Shown here: piece by piece, positions 24,063 to 32,135 of the stretch
Layout of the letters: the number at the start of each line of letters is the position of its first letter
Position numbering within the stretch: position 1 is the first letter of the stretch
Assembly (NCBI GenBank): GCA_017457295.1
Contig: JAFTHS010000008.1
Location: forward strand, 1-35,168
Origin: Paludibacteraceae bacterium
GTDB taxonomy: Bacteria > Bacteroidota > Bacteroidia > Bacteroidales > Paludibacteraceae
Reading direction: 5' to 3'
Length of the DNA stretch: 35,168 bases
Translations under genes and position numbers: made by a program
The notes under the pieces: generated by a model
What the model saw: only the letters and a program-made list of their open reading frames with translations
Told to the model about the DNA's origin: nothing
Database searches by the model: none

Positions 24063-24845
24063 CTATAGGCAGTATTTCACAGGACTATGGTCGGTGTGTG
24101 CCATATGCGTTTTGATATGAGGTGATAATAGTTCTTCGAAAATCTCTCGCGTGAAATGCTCGCTTACCCAATGGTCCATATCCACAACCGTGATGCGTTG
24201 ATAAGCACCCTGCAATTCGTGGTACTTAAAGTCTGCTGAAACAAAAGCATCAGCCCCCTGTGCAATGGCTGCTTCTACGAACTCAGCTCCAGCTCCTCCG
24301 CAAATAGCAACGGTTTGTACCTCGTTGTTGACTCCTTCTACCCAACGCAATGCAGCATTTTTAGTGGCAAACACGTTGGCTACATGATTTACGAAGGTCT
24401 CGTTGTTCATAGGTTGCGGTAGTTTGCCAATCACACCCAATCCTGCTTGGGGTTGGGTGGTGGAGGGGATAAGAATATGGTAATCTGTTATACCCAATTT
24501 TTCGGCCATACGGCCACTGACCCCATGCAGATAGCTATCCATGGAGGTATGAGCTGAATAAATAGCAATATTGTGGCGAATGGCTTTCTCTACGCAGCGC
24601 TCTTGCGGGGTGCTGCCAGTAAGGTGCTTGAGCCCTCGGAATAGTAACGGGTGGTGGGACACAATAAGATTGCAACCCAGTGAAATAGCCTCATTGACCA
24701 CAGACTCTGTAACATCTACGGTCAACAATGCTGCTTTAATCTCTGCATTGCGATTACCCACCTGCAGTCCCGAGTTATCCCAGTCTTCTTGGAAACTCAA
24801 GGGAGCTACAGATTCTATGATATTGATGATATCCTGAAGGATCAA
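24063..24845 (-). CDS. Nif3-like dinuclear metal centre protein
   Basis: A 260-residue protein of the Nif3/YbgI family, which forms hexameric toroids with two metal ions per subunit. Metal-binding motifs are IVSHHPLLFRGLKHLTG at about residues 61-77, YSAHTSMD at about 95-102, and VVDMDHWVSEHFTREIFEELL near the C-terminus. The N-terminus IESVAPLSFQEDWDNSGLQVG is typical. There is no ATG in the right place: the start is TTG at 24845, which overlaps the DUF5606 stop as TTGA. Family roles in cofactor metabolism or GTP cyclohydrolase-like chemistry are suggested but unproven. Confidence 0.9.
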   Translation of the reverse strand: MILQDIINIIESVAPLSFQEDWDNSGLQVGNRNAEIKAALLTVDVTESVVNEAISLGCNLIVSHHPLLFRGLKHLTGSTPQERCVEKAIRHNIAIYSAHTSMDSYLHGVSGRMAEKLGITDYHILIPSTTQPQAGLGVIGKLPQPMNNETFVNHVANVFATKNAALRWVEGVNNEVQTVAICGGAGAEFVEAAIAQGADAFVSADFKYHELQGAYQRITVVDMDHWVSEHFTREIFEELLSPHIKTHMAHTDHSPVKYCL

Positions 24846-25369
24846 CCCTTTTTAGCACCTACTCCTGTGCGTGCGGAAGAAGCAGCGGCTTTCTGCGTTT
24901 TCACTTGTGCTTTAGGAGTTGGTTTCTTAGTTTCTTGCTTTTTCTCTTCTACCGCAGCAACATCTTCGCCTTCCTCATCTACGGTGAAATCGGTAATTCC
25001 TGCATTAATCAGGATATTGTACCATTGTATGAGTTTGCGGATATCGCTTGGATATACGCGGTCGCGGTCGAAGTCTGGAAGTACTTCGCCAAAGAAGTCG
25101 CGCAACTGATCGTTGTCGGCCTTCTTAGGGTCGATACTTGCTACTTTTAGTGCCTCTTTCTCGCCGAGTTTGGTGAGAACCTCGCTCAATGCGATATCTT
25201 CGCCCATGGTGTACATGGAGATTTCGCCTAATGAAACGATTTTGTCGCGCGCATAGGTAGGTATGCGTTTGCCATCAAGCAATGACTCAACGATGAGCAT
25301 GTTGTTTCCGCGACTAACGAGTTTGTAAAGTCCTGGTTTACCAGTGATTGATAAAATATCTCTTAACAT
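24842..25369 (-). CDS. DUF5606-family protein
   Basis: A 175-residue protein. Residues 1-125 form the conserved Bacteroidetes domain, starting with LRDILSITGKPGLYKLVSRGNNMLIVESLLDG and containing SLGEISMYT, EVLTKLG, DNDQLRDFFGEVLPDFDRDRVY and KLIQWYNIL; these short parts match DUF5606. The tail (125-175) is low-complexity, rich in E, K, A and T, and probably disordered. The function is unknown. It is the first gene of the DUF5606-nif3-zinc-ribbon operon and has a good promoter 39 bp upstream. Confidence 0.88.
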   Translation of the reverse strand: MLRDILSITGKPGLYKLVSRGNNMLIVESLLDGKRIPTYARDKIVSLGEISMYTMGEDIALSEVLTKLGEKEALKVASIDPKKADNDQLRDFFGEVLPDFDRDRVYPSDIRKLIQWYNILINAGITDFTVDEEGEDVAAVEEKKQETKKPTPKAQVKTQKAAASSARTGVGAKKG

Positions 25370-25407
25370 AGTCTTATAAAAATTTCACATTTACCCAAAT
25401 TCGGCTG

Positions 25408-25439
25408 CAAAGGTACAAAAAAATTTACAAACATACAAA
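25408..25439 (-). promoter_or_regulatory. Promoter of the DUF5606 operon
   Basis: On the minus strand TTTG (25439-25436), 20 bp, TACCTTTG (25415-25408). The start would be about 30 bases before the ATG. Confidence 0.8.
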
Positions 25440-25512
25440 TTTTTTTGCTAATACATGAATAAAAATAGGAAAAGGTCAGCATGGAACATAGGTTTTCTTA
25501 TGGTATAGATTG

Positions 25513-25550
25513 ATTAATCACTAATTAATCACTAATTAATCACTAATTAA
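25513..25550. repeat. Perfect 11-bp tandem repeat in the DUF5606-smpB spacer
   Basis: ATTAATCACTA occurs three times without a mismatch (25513, 25524, 25535), then the partial unit ATTAA. It lies in the 322-bp divergent spacer, between the two promoters. Apart from promoters, this array and an inverted repeat, I see nothing else in that spacer. Confidence 0.9.
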
Positions 25551-25610
25551 AGACAGCATATTGGCGGATAGTTGAAAGGCTGGAATGATTATTGCAGATA
25601 CTGTACGGGA

Positions 25611-25627
25611 GATAGATAGAATCTATC
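25611..25627. promoter_or_regulatory. Inverted repeat upstream of the smpB promoter
   Basis: GATAGAT-AGA-ATCTATC lies 24 bp upstream of the -33 element. It is the same motif, at nearly the same distance, as the inverted repeat before mreB (15281-15298). Confidence 0.5.
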
Positions 25628-25651
25628 ATTTTCGAAAAAAAACCGTTTTTG

Positions 25652-25683
25652 TTTGCATATTTGCATTTTTTGTTGTACCTTTG
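25652..25683 (+). promoter_or_regulatory. Promoter of smpB
   Basis: TTTG (25652-25655), 20 bp, TACCTTTG (25676-25683). The ATG of smpB begins only 9 bases after the -7 element, so the mRNA should be leaderless or almost so. Confidence 0.8.
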
Positions 25684-25691
25684 CACGATTT

Positions 25692-26153
25692 ATGCGCCTA
25701 AAGAGCAATGTAAATATTAAGAACCGCCGCGCCACCTTTGATTATGAGGTGTTGGAGCATTATGTTGCCGGAATCCAATTGTTTGGGACAGAGATAAAAT
25801 CTATCCGCGAAAGCAAAGCGTCGTTGGTAGATACCTATTGTCAGTTTGTGGGCAACGAACTATGGGTGAAGCAGATGCATATTGCAGAATACCGCTTTGG
25901 TAGTTATGCTAACCATGAGGCCAAACGCGATCGCAAACTACTGATGACCCGCAAGGAGTTGCGTAAACTGCAGCGACAAGTGCAAGATACGGGTAAAACG
26001 ATCGTTCCATTGCGGTTGTTTATCAATGAGAAAGGATTTGCAAAGATGGAGATTGCTCTGTGTCAGGGTAAGCATACCTATGACAAACGGCAAGCTCTGC
26101 GTGCAGCAGATGATAAACGAGAATTGCAGCGCGCTATGAAGGATTTTAAGTGA
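25692..26153 (+). CDS. smpB: SsrA-binding protein SmpB
   Basis: A 153-residue protein that binds tmRNA and fits it into stalled ribosomes for trans-translation. Family signatures are [32 protein letters not shown] (as [17 protein letters not shown]), SLVDTYCQ, the [21 protein letters not shown] part, and the C-terminal basic tail RELQRAMKD. The frame extends 13 codons upstream, but that stretch runs through the promoter, so the ATG at 25692 is the start. It is followed after 46 bp by gpmI. Confidence 0.97.
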   Translation: MRLKSNVNIKNRRATFDYEVLEHYVAGIQLFGTEIKSIRESKASLVDTYCQFVGNELWVKQMHIAEYRFGSYANHEAKRDRKLLMTRKELRKLQRQVQDTGKTIVPLRLFINEKGFAKMEIALCQGKHTYDKRQALRAADDKRELQRAMKDFK

Positions 26154-26199
26154 TTAATAGATTGAAAATAAGGAATATAACTAAAAAATACATACAACT

Positions 26200-27729
26200 A
26201 TGTCAAAAGCATTACTTATGATTCTCGACGGCTGGGGAATCGGAAACAAATCTAAAGCCGATGCAATCTCTTGCACCCCAACTCCACATTGGGATGCACT
26301 TTTGGAAAAGTATCCTCACAGCCAATTGCAAGCCAGTGGCGAAAACGTGGGTTTGCCTGATGGACAAATGGGTAACTCTGAGGTAGGTCACCTCAATATC
26401 GGTGCGGGACGCGTGGTATATCAAGACCTCGTGAAGATCAACCGCGCTTGCAAAGATGGCAGTATTTTGGAGAATCCAGAAATCAAATCTGCTTTCGGTT
26501 ATGCGAAAGAGACAGGCAAGAAGCTCCATATCATGGGACTCACCTCTAACGGTGGTGTGCACTCTTCTTTCGACCACCTGTTCTACCTCACCCAAATCGC
26601 TAAAACCTACGGATTAGACGGACAAACTTTTATCCACTGCTTTATGGATGGCCGCGATACCGACCCTAAGTCAGGTCTCGGATTCATCGATCAACTGCAA
26701 CAACACTTAGCTGAAACTTGCGGTGAAATCGCTACTATCCAAGGTCGCTTCTATGTCATGGACCGCGATAAACGTTGGGAGCGCGTGAAGGTGGCATATG
26801 ACTGCCTCGTACATGGTGAAGGCAAAGCATCTGAAGACATGCTTCAAGCCATGCAAGAGAGTTACAACGAGGGTGTGACCGACGAGTTCATCAAACCTAT
26901 TGTTCATGTTCGTGATGGCAAGCCACTGGCTACTATCGAGGAGGGCGACGTAGTGATTTTCTTCAACTACCGCAACGACCGCGCGAAAGAGATCACCATC
27001 GTGCTCACCCAACAAGATATGCCAGAGCAAGGCATGACCACCATTCCTAACCTGCAATACTACTGCATGACTCCATACGATTCTTCATTCCAAGGTCTGC
27101 ATGTCCTCTTCCCAAAAGAGAACGTACAAAACACCATGGGCGAGATTGTGTCGAATGCGGGCTTGAAGCAACTCCGTATCGCTGAAACCGAGAAGTTTGC
27201 ACACGTGACCTTCTTCTTCAACGGCGGCCGCGAGGCAGAGTACCCAGGCGAGGAGCGTATCCTAATCCCTTCACCTAAAGTGGCTACCTACGACCTCCAA
27301 CCAGAGATGTCTGCGCCAGAGGTGACAGAGGCACTCTGCGAGGCACTCGACACACAGAAATACGACTATATCACCCTCAACTTCGCTAACGGCGATATGG
27401 TGGGTCACACAGGCGTATATGCTGCTATCGAGAAAGCAGTCAAAACAATCGATGAATGCGTGGATAAAGTGGTAAATACTGCTCTCAAGAACGACTACGA
27501 GATCATCATTATCGCTGACCACGGCAACTGCGACAATGCTATCAATGCCGATGGTTCGCCTAATACAGCGCACTCGCTCAACCCAGTACCATTTGTGTAT
27601 GTGAGCAAGGACCACACCGACGCACAACTCGAAGACGGTATCCTCGCTGACGTGGCTCCATCCCTCTGCCACATCCTCGGCGTAGAGCAACCAGCAGAAA
27701 TGACAGGACATAATCTAATTAAGAATTAA
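26200..27729 (+). CDS. gpmI: 2,3-bisphosphoglycerate-independent phosphoglycerate mutase
   Basis: A 509-residue alkaline-phosphatase-superfamily enzyme that interconverts 3- and 2-phosphoglycerate in glycolysis and gluconeogenesis, using two Mn ions. Motifs are [10 protein letters not shown] (metal-binding Asp), [15 protein letters not shown] (the Ser is the phosphorylated nucleophile), [12 protein letters not shown], and the C-terminal [10 protein letters not shown] with [11 protein letters not shown]. Length is standard. Codons end in C far more often than in the neighbouring membrane-protein genes (many ATC, AAC, ACC), consistent with high expression. It is followed after 5 bp by ychF. Confidence 0.98.
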   Translation: MSKALLMILDGWGIGNKSKADAISCTPTPHWDALLEKYPHSQLQASGENVGLPDGQMGNSEVGHLNIGAGRVVYQDLVKINRACKDGSILENPEIKSAFGYAKETGKKLHIMGLTSNGGVHSSFDHLFYLTQIAKTYGLDGQTFIHCFMDGRDTDPKSGLGFIDQLQQHLAETCGEIATIQGRFYVMDRDKRWERVKVAYDCLVHGEGKASEDMLQAMQESYNEGVTDEFIKPIVHVRDGKPLATIEEGDVVIFFNYRNDRAKEITIVLTQQDMPEQGMTTIPNLQYYCMTPYDSSFQGLHVLFPKENVQNTMGEIVSNAGLKQLRIAETEKFAHVTFFFNGGREAEYPGEERILIPSPKVATYDLQPEMSAPEVTEALCEALDTQKYDYITLNFANGDMVGHTGVYAAIEKAVKTIDECVDKVVNTALKNDYEIIIIADHGNCDNAINADGSPNTAHSLNPVPFVYVSKDHTDAQLEDGILADVAPSLCHILGVEQPAEMTGHNLIKN

Positions 27730-27737
27730 GAATTATG
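27717..27737 (+). repeat. Three 7-bp repeats across the gpmI stop and ychF start
   Basis: AATTAAG, AATTAAG and AATTATG are consecutive. They cover the gpmI stop codon and end with the ychF ATG, so they also form the initiation region of ychF. Confidence 0.5.
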
Positions 27738-28841
27738 GCACTTCAGTGTGGTATAGTAGGACTTCCTAATGTCGGCAAATCGACCCTATTCAACTGCTTG
27801 AGCAACGCCAAGGCGCAATCGGCTAACTTCCCTTTCTGTACGATTGAGCCCAACGTAGGTGTTATCACCGTACCCGACGAGCGACTCATCAAGCTCGGCG
27901 AACTCTGCAAACCCGAACGCGGAGTGATCCCAACCACCGTTGAAATCGTGGATATTGCAGGATTGGTGAAAGGTGCAAGCAAAGGCGAAGGACTTGGCAA
28001 TAAGTTCTTGGCTAATATCCGCGAGACGGATGCTATCATCCACGTACTCCGTTGCTTCGATGATGAGAACGTAGTACACGTGGACGGTAGCGTGGATCCT
28101 ATCCGAGACAAAGACATCATTGATGCCGAACTCCAACTCAAGGACCTTGAGACCGTAGAATCTCGCATCCAAAAGATTGAGAAACAAGTACGTGTGGGTG
28201 GCGATAAACAAGCCAAAGTGGCACTCGATGTGCTTCTCAAATACCGCGAAGCCCTCTCACAAGGCCGTTCTGCTCGCACTGTGGAACTGGTGAATAAGGA
28301 CGAGGAGCAAGTGGCAAAGGAGACGATGCTCCTTACCAGCAAACCTGTGCTCTATGTCTGCAACGTGGACGAGAACTCTGCGGTCAACGGCAATGCCTAT
28401 GTGGAGCGAGTGCGCGAAGCGGTCAAAGATGAGAACGCACAAGTGCTGGTTGTGGCAGCGAAGATTGAGAGCGAGATTGCCGAACTCGAGACCTACGAAG
28501 AGCGTCAGATGTTCCTCGATGAAATCGGGCTTTCTGAGTCAGGCGTGAGCCGTTTGATTAAGGCAGCATACGCACTGCTCGACCTCCGCACTTTCCTCAC
28601 CGCAGGTAGCGACGAAGTACGTGCTTGGACCTTCCGTGCAGGCAGCAAAGCACCTCAATGTGCGGGCGTTATCCACACCGATTTTGAGCGTGGCTTCATT
28701 CGCGCAGAGGTGATAAAGTATGAGGATTATATCGCACTCGGTGGCGAGTCCGCTTGCCGTCAAGCAGGTAAACTTGGCATAGAAGGCAAAGAATACGTTG
28801 TGCAAGATGGCGACATCATGCACTTCCTGTTTAACGTATAA
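27735..28841 (+). CDS. ychF: YchF/Obg-family translation-associated ATPase
   Basis: A 368-residue P-loop protein. YchF prefers ATP over GTP and associates with ribosomes, with reported roles in stress response. The P-loop is GLPNVGKSTLFN at residues 8-19, Walker B is in VDIAGLVKGASKGEGLGN, and the nucleotide-specificity position that is NKxD in GTPases reads NVDE (in LYVCNVDENS), the hallmark of YchF. A TGS domain forms the C-terminus, ending YVVQDGDIMHFLFNV. Codon usage is C-ending like gpmI. Confidence 0.97.
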   Translation: MALQCGIVGLPNVGKSTLFNCLSNAKAQSANFPFCTIEPNVGVITVPDERLIKLGELCKPERGVIPTTVEIVDIAGLVKGASKGEGLGNKFLANIRETDAIIHVLRCFDDENVVHVDGSVDPIRDKDIIDAELQLKDLETVESRIQKIEKQVRVGGDKQAKVALDVLLKYREALSQGRSARTVELVNKDEEQVAKETMLLTSKPVLYVCNVDENSAVNGNAYVERVREAVKDENAQVLVVAAKIESEIAELETYEERQMFLDEIGLSESGVSRLIKAAYALLDLRTFLTAGSDEVRAWTFRAGSKAPQCAGVIHTDFERGFIRAEVIKYEDYIALGGESACRQAGKLGIEGKEYVVQDGDIMHFLFNV

Positions 28842-28852
28842 ACTTTGGAATA

Positions 28853-29932
28853 ATGTTTGATTTTTTAGATAATTGGTTGGCTACAGGCGGCTTTTGGGTA
28901 GCAGTACCACTGATTATTGTGGGTTGTGTAGCCCTTATCAAGGGGGCTGACTTCCTCGTGGACGGTGCTTCGGGGCTGGCAAAGAAATATGGCGTCAGCG
29001 ATATTGTGATTGGTTTGACCGTCGTGGCCTTCGGTACTAGTATGCCCGAGTTTGTGGTAAACATGGTGGCAGTAGGACAGGGAAGCACGGAGATTGCCAT
29101 CACCAACGTCCTCGGAAGTAATATTATCAACACCTTTGTCATCTTGGGTTGTACGGCACTAATATTCCCGATTTCATCGCAAAAAGCCACGCGCAAGTTT
29201 GACATACCTTTCAGTATGTTGGCAGCACTATTGGTGTTGCTATTTGCGGTGTACAATAGTCCGTCATGGTTGCAAATAGAGCATTTGTTCAATATGAACA
29301 TCACTCAACCATCAATTAACGATTTGGGCTCTCTTAACCTCGGACAAGGGAAAACAGGATTCATCTCGGGTGTAGGTGGTAGTATCCTGCTCATCTTCTT
29401 CCTCATCTTCCTTTGGCATAATTTCAAAGGTATTGGTAGCGCCCCACAAACAGAGAGCAACGAGGGCTACAAACCTATGTCTGCCAAACGTGCATTGGCA
29501 TTGATTCTCGGTGGACTGGTGGGCTTGGTTGTCGGAGGCGAAGTGATAGTCAAGAGTGCTACTTCTATTGCACACTCTTTAGGCGTAAGCGATGCGATTA
29601 TTGGTTTGACAGTTGTAGCGTTGGGTACATCATTGCCCGAACTGGCAACGTCTTGCATGGCGGCATTTAAGAAGAACTGCGATATTGCGCTGGGTAATGT
29701 GATAGGTAGCAATATCTTCAATATCTTTTTCATCCTCGGTACGAGCGCATGCGTTAAAGCATTGCCAGGCTACCACGGACTGGAGATAGATGCCTTGATG
29801 GCTGCATTGGGTAGTGTCTTAGTGATGCTGTTTGTATATACCACCAAACGCCACGAGATTAAGCGTTGGCATGGAGTAATTTTTCTGCTCGTTTATGCCG
29901 CATATCTCGCCTACCGCATTATGGAGGTGTAG
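28853..29932 (+). CDS. Calcium/sodium antiporter (CaCA family, YrbG-like)
   Basis: A 359-residue inner-membrane exchanger with ten to eleven hydrophobic segments. The two inverted alpha-repeats are obvious: GLTVVAFGTSMPEFVVN at about residues 60-76 and GLTVVALGTSLPELATS at about 245-261, each followed by GSNIIN or GSNIFN. The acidic residues in the PEF/PEL motifs bind the cation. Between the repeats is a cytoplasmic loop rich in charged residues (about 190-215). It begins 11 bp after ychF and is the last gene before a terminator. Ion specificity cannot be read directly. Confidence 0.92.
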   Translation: MFDFLDNWLATGGFWVAVPLIIVGCVALIKGADFLVDGASGLAKKYGVSDIVIGLTVVAFGTSMPEFVVNMVAVGQGSTEIAITNVLGSNIINTFVILGCTALIFPISSQKATRKFDIPFSMLAALLVLLFAVYNSPSWLQIEHLFNMNITQPSINDLGSLNLGQGKTGFISGVGGSILLIFFLIFLWHNFKGIGSAPQTESNEGYKPMSAKRALALILGGLVGLVVGGEVIVKSATSIAHSLGVSDAIIGLTVVALGTSLPELATSCMAAFKKNCDIALGNVIGSNIFNIFFILGTSACVKALPGYHGLEIDALMAALGSVLVMLFVYTTKRHEIKRWHGVIFLLVYAAYLAYRIMEV

Positions 29933-29960
29933 TGTAAGAAGCAGTAAATAATTGATTATA

Positions 29961-29991
29961 AATAAGGTCGCGTGCGACCTTATTTTGTTTT
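29961..29991 (+). terminator. Terminator between antiporter and nucleosidase genes
   Basis: AATAAGGTCGC (29961-29971) and GCGACCTTATT (29974-29984) form a perfect stem, followed by TTGTTTT. It lies between convergent genes and could serve both. Confidence 0.85.
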
Positions 29992-30523
29992 ATACCCCTG
30001 CAGCCACTTCGCGATACGCGTGCAAACTAAGGTTGTCGCTAACAATCTTGATAGCAGATAGTCGCTTGAAACCTAATGCTGCAATATAGGCCAATTCCAT
30101 ATCGAAGACGCAATCTGTATAGTCGGACTGAAGCACGAAATCGGTGTTGCTGTAGCAAATGGATGAGATACATTGATTAGGATTCTGCAAGTATTCTCGA
30201 TTAATAGACTGGAGCAAGAGTTGTGGCTCGGGGTAGGTGACATTGGGGTGATTGAGTCGCACTTCGTTGACTACTACTGCCGATCCGATATCGTAGTTAG
30301 CACTTCCCGCATACCCGATGTTGAGCAGTTGGCTATCAAGGGGAATATGGCGCAGGGCTTTCATGACATTTAGCGCTCCTACTCCCGTGACAAGCACGTC
30401 CCAAAGAGTGCCATCAGGCATTTGCCATTGGTTGTTTACCCATTGACCACACAAGTGTTGTGCGATTAATTTTTTCTCTCCAATAAAATCGCCAGCTTCG
30501 GCTATCAAAATAAAATTTTGCAT
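29990..30523 (-). CDS. MTA/SAH nucleosidase-like (PNP/UDP phosphorylase superfamily) protein
   Basis: A 177-residue enzyme-like protein. Motifs are LIAEAGDF at the N-terminus, LVTGVGALNVMKAL (phosphate or ribose loop), LNIGYAGSA, VFDMELAYIAALG (the Glu after Asp-Met corresponds to the ribose-binding 'ME' of the family) and KIVSDNLS, which carries the catalytic-type Asp. The family cleaves N-glycosidic bonds of nucleosides such as methylthioadenosine. It is shorter than the usual 230 residues, so the substrate is open. The frame runs 25 codons upstream of the ATG at 30523, across the promoter, and that extension is rejected. Confidence 0.8.
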   Translation of the reverse strand: MQNFILIAEAGDFIGEKKLIAQHLCGQWVNNQWQMPDGTLWDVLVTGVGALNVMKALRHIPLDSQLLNIGYAGSANYDIGSAVVVNEVRLNHPNVTYPEPQLLLQSINREYLQNPNQCISSICYSNTDFVLQSDYTDCVFDMELAYIAALGFKRLSAIKIVSDNLSLHAYREVAAGV

Positions 30524-30544
30524 ATCGTTTGTAGAAATATGCTG

Positions 30545-30575
30545 CAAATTTACAACAATTTTCTTGAAGAAGCAA
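30545..30575 (-). promoter_or_regulatory. Promoter of the nucleosidase-like gene
   Basis: On the minus strand TTG (30575-30573), 20 bp, TAAATTTG (30552-30545); the start codon is about 20 bases beyond the -7 element. Confidence 0.75.
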
Positions 30576-30612
30576 GTAAATATTGGCATTATTTGCAAAA
30601 AAAGAATTGAAA

Positions 30613-30644
30613 TTTGCGTATTTGCAAAAAAAGTAGTAAATTTG
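30613..30644 (+). promoter_or_regulatory. Promoter of the IS1096-passenger-like gene and miaA
   Basis: TTTG (30613-30616), 20 bp, TAAATTTG (30637-30644). It lies 40 bp before the ATG and back to back with the divergent nucleosidase promoter. Confidence 0.78.
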
Positions 30645-30684
30645 CACGCTAAATATGTATGTTGTACTTAACAAATAGACTACT

Positions 30685-31236
30685 ATGGTATATAAACTCA
30701 CTTTTTCGTGCGATGAGGTAGAAGATTTTCGTCGCGTATATGAGGCAGATAGCGATGCTACTTTTTTGGAATTGCACCAAGCCATTTTGCAGAGTGTGCA
30801 TTATGCAGATGACCAAATGACTTCGTTCTACATGTGCAATGATCGTTGGGAGAAAGGTCAGGAGGTAACTCTGGTGGAAATGGGTAGCAATTTCGAGTAT
30901 GACAACATGGTAATGGAGTCCACTAGATTGAGCGATTTGCTGGAGGAAAGAGGACAGCGTATGATATACGTGTTCGATCCTTTGTACGAGCGCTATTTCT
31001 TTGGATGCGTATCTGACATATTGCCTGGCATGTGCGATGGTGTAGTGTGTGTAGAGTCGAAAGGCATTGCTCCTCAGCAGTTGCAGACAGAAGATAGCAT
31101 TGATACCAAAAATAAGGGTGGTCAGAACGATTGGGAGATGGATGATGACTTCTATGGCGACAGTCAATACGATGATGGTGATTTGGATTTAGAAGGTTAT
31201 CAAGACTTGAGTTTTGACGACGGTTCAATGTTCTGA
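30685..31236 (+). CDS. IS1096-passenger TnpR-like (pRiA4b ORF-3-type) protein
   Basis: A 183-residue acidic protein. Residues 1-115 form a domain starting YKLTFSCDEVEDFRRVYEADSDATFLELHQAI, cut here to its parts FRRVYEADSDATFLELH and SVHYADDQMTSFYM, with MIYVFDPLYERYFF. This matches proteins annotated 'plasmid pRiA4b ORF-3' or 'IS1096 element passenger TnpR'. There is no transposase nearby, and in Bacteroidales the family is a chromosomal core gene with unknown role. The C-terminus is a very acidic tail (DDDFYGD, DDGDLDLEG). Its stop overlaps the miaA start by one base (TGATG). Confidence 0.82.
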   Translation: MVYKLTFSCDEVEDFRRVYEADSDATFLELHQAILQSVHYADDQMTSFYMCNDRWEKGQEVTLVEMGSNFEYDNMVMESTRLSDLLEERGQRMIYVFDPLYERYFFGCVSDILPGMCDGVVCVESKGIAPQQLQTEDSIDTKNKGGQNDWEMDDDFYGDSQYDDGDLDLEGYQDLSFDDGSMF

Positions 31237-32135
31237 TGCCCCGTTTGCTGGTTGTCATAGGTGCTACTGGGGTAGGTAAGACTGCGCGTGCTATAGAGTT
31301 GGCGAAGGAGTATGCTTGTCCTATTGTGAGTGCAGACTCACGGCAGATTTATCGCGATTTGCCCATTGGTACGGCGGCTCCTACAGCAGCAGAACAGCAG
31401 CAGGCGCCGCACTATTTGGTGGGGTTTAAAGCCCTGAACGAGACCTATAATGCAGGACAGTTTGTTAGAGACTGTGAGGCACTACTGACGCAGTTGTTTG
31501 AACATCACGATACGGTGGTGATGGTAGGCGGAAGCATGATGTATGTGGATGCGCTATGCAATGGGTTGGATGATATACCAGAGGTACCAATATTGGTGAG
31601 AGAGGAAGTGCGCAGTGCTTATCAAGCCAAAGGATTAGCATGGCTGCAAGAAGAGGTGCAGAGCATGGATCCAACCTACTGGCAAGAGGTAGATAAGCAA
31701 AACCCACAACGTTTGATGCATTGTATAGAGGTATGTCGTGCTAGTGGAAAGCCCTATTCTACTTTCCGCAAGAAAGGCAAGCCCAATGAGAGCAACAAAC
31801 GGACAGACTTTGATATAGAATATGTGCTAGTGGAGCGTCCGCGAGAAGAGCTGTACGACCGAATCAATAGGCGTGTGGATCAGATGATAGCGGATGGGCT
31901 AGTGGATGAAGCGAAACGCGCCTTCAGTATGTTGGATATACCGCTTGACGGGGAAGTGGAAATAGATTATACAGCGTTGCCCAATAGCGTCAATACGGTA
32001 GGATACAAGGAACTGCTTCGCTACTTTCGCGGAGAATGGACACTAGACAAAGCCATTGAAATGATAAAACAAAACTCTCGTCACTATGCTAAACGGCAAA
32101 TGACTTGGTGGCGAAACAAGCAATCTATAGTATGA
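31236..32135 (+). CDS. miaA: tRNA dimethylallyltransferase
   Basis: A 299-residue enzyme that adds the dimethylallyl group to A37 of tRNAs reading codons that begin with U. The P-loop is VIGATGVGKTARAIELA, followed by the DSRQIY motif in IVSADSRQIYRDLPIGTAAPT and VGGSMMYVDALCNGLDDIP, which is the family's substrate region. The C-terminus holds VGYKELLRYFRGEWTLDKAIEMIKQNSRHYAKRQMTW, here the parts VGYKELLRYFRGE and NSRHYAKRQMTWWRN. The gene overlaps its upstream neighbour by one base and the downstream lipoprotein gene by four (ATGA). Confidence 0.97.
   Translation: MPRLLVVIGATGVGKTARAIELAKEYACPIVSADSRQIYRDLPIGTAAPTAAEQQQAPHYLVGFKALNETYNAGQFVRDCEALLTQLFEHHDTVVMVGGSMMYVDALCNGLDDIPEVPILVREEVRSAYQAKGLAWLQEEVQSMDPTYWQEVDKQNPQRLMHCIEVCRASGKPYSTFRKKGKPNESNKRTDFDIEYVLVERPREELYDRINRRVDQMIADGLVDEAKRAFSMLDIPLDGEVEIDYTALPNSVNTVGYKELLRYFRGEWTLDKAIEMIKQNSRHYAKRQMTWWRNKQSIV

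Noticed and set aside
28669..28677. Perfect DnaA box TTATCCACA
   Set aside because: It is a single copy within ychF, with no cluster or AT-rich unwinding region, so it is not evidence for an origin.
30685..31236. IS1096/plasmid-like name as a sign of a mobile element
   Set aside because: There is no transposase or terminal inverted repeat, and the gene is part of a stable operon with miaA.
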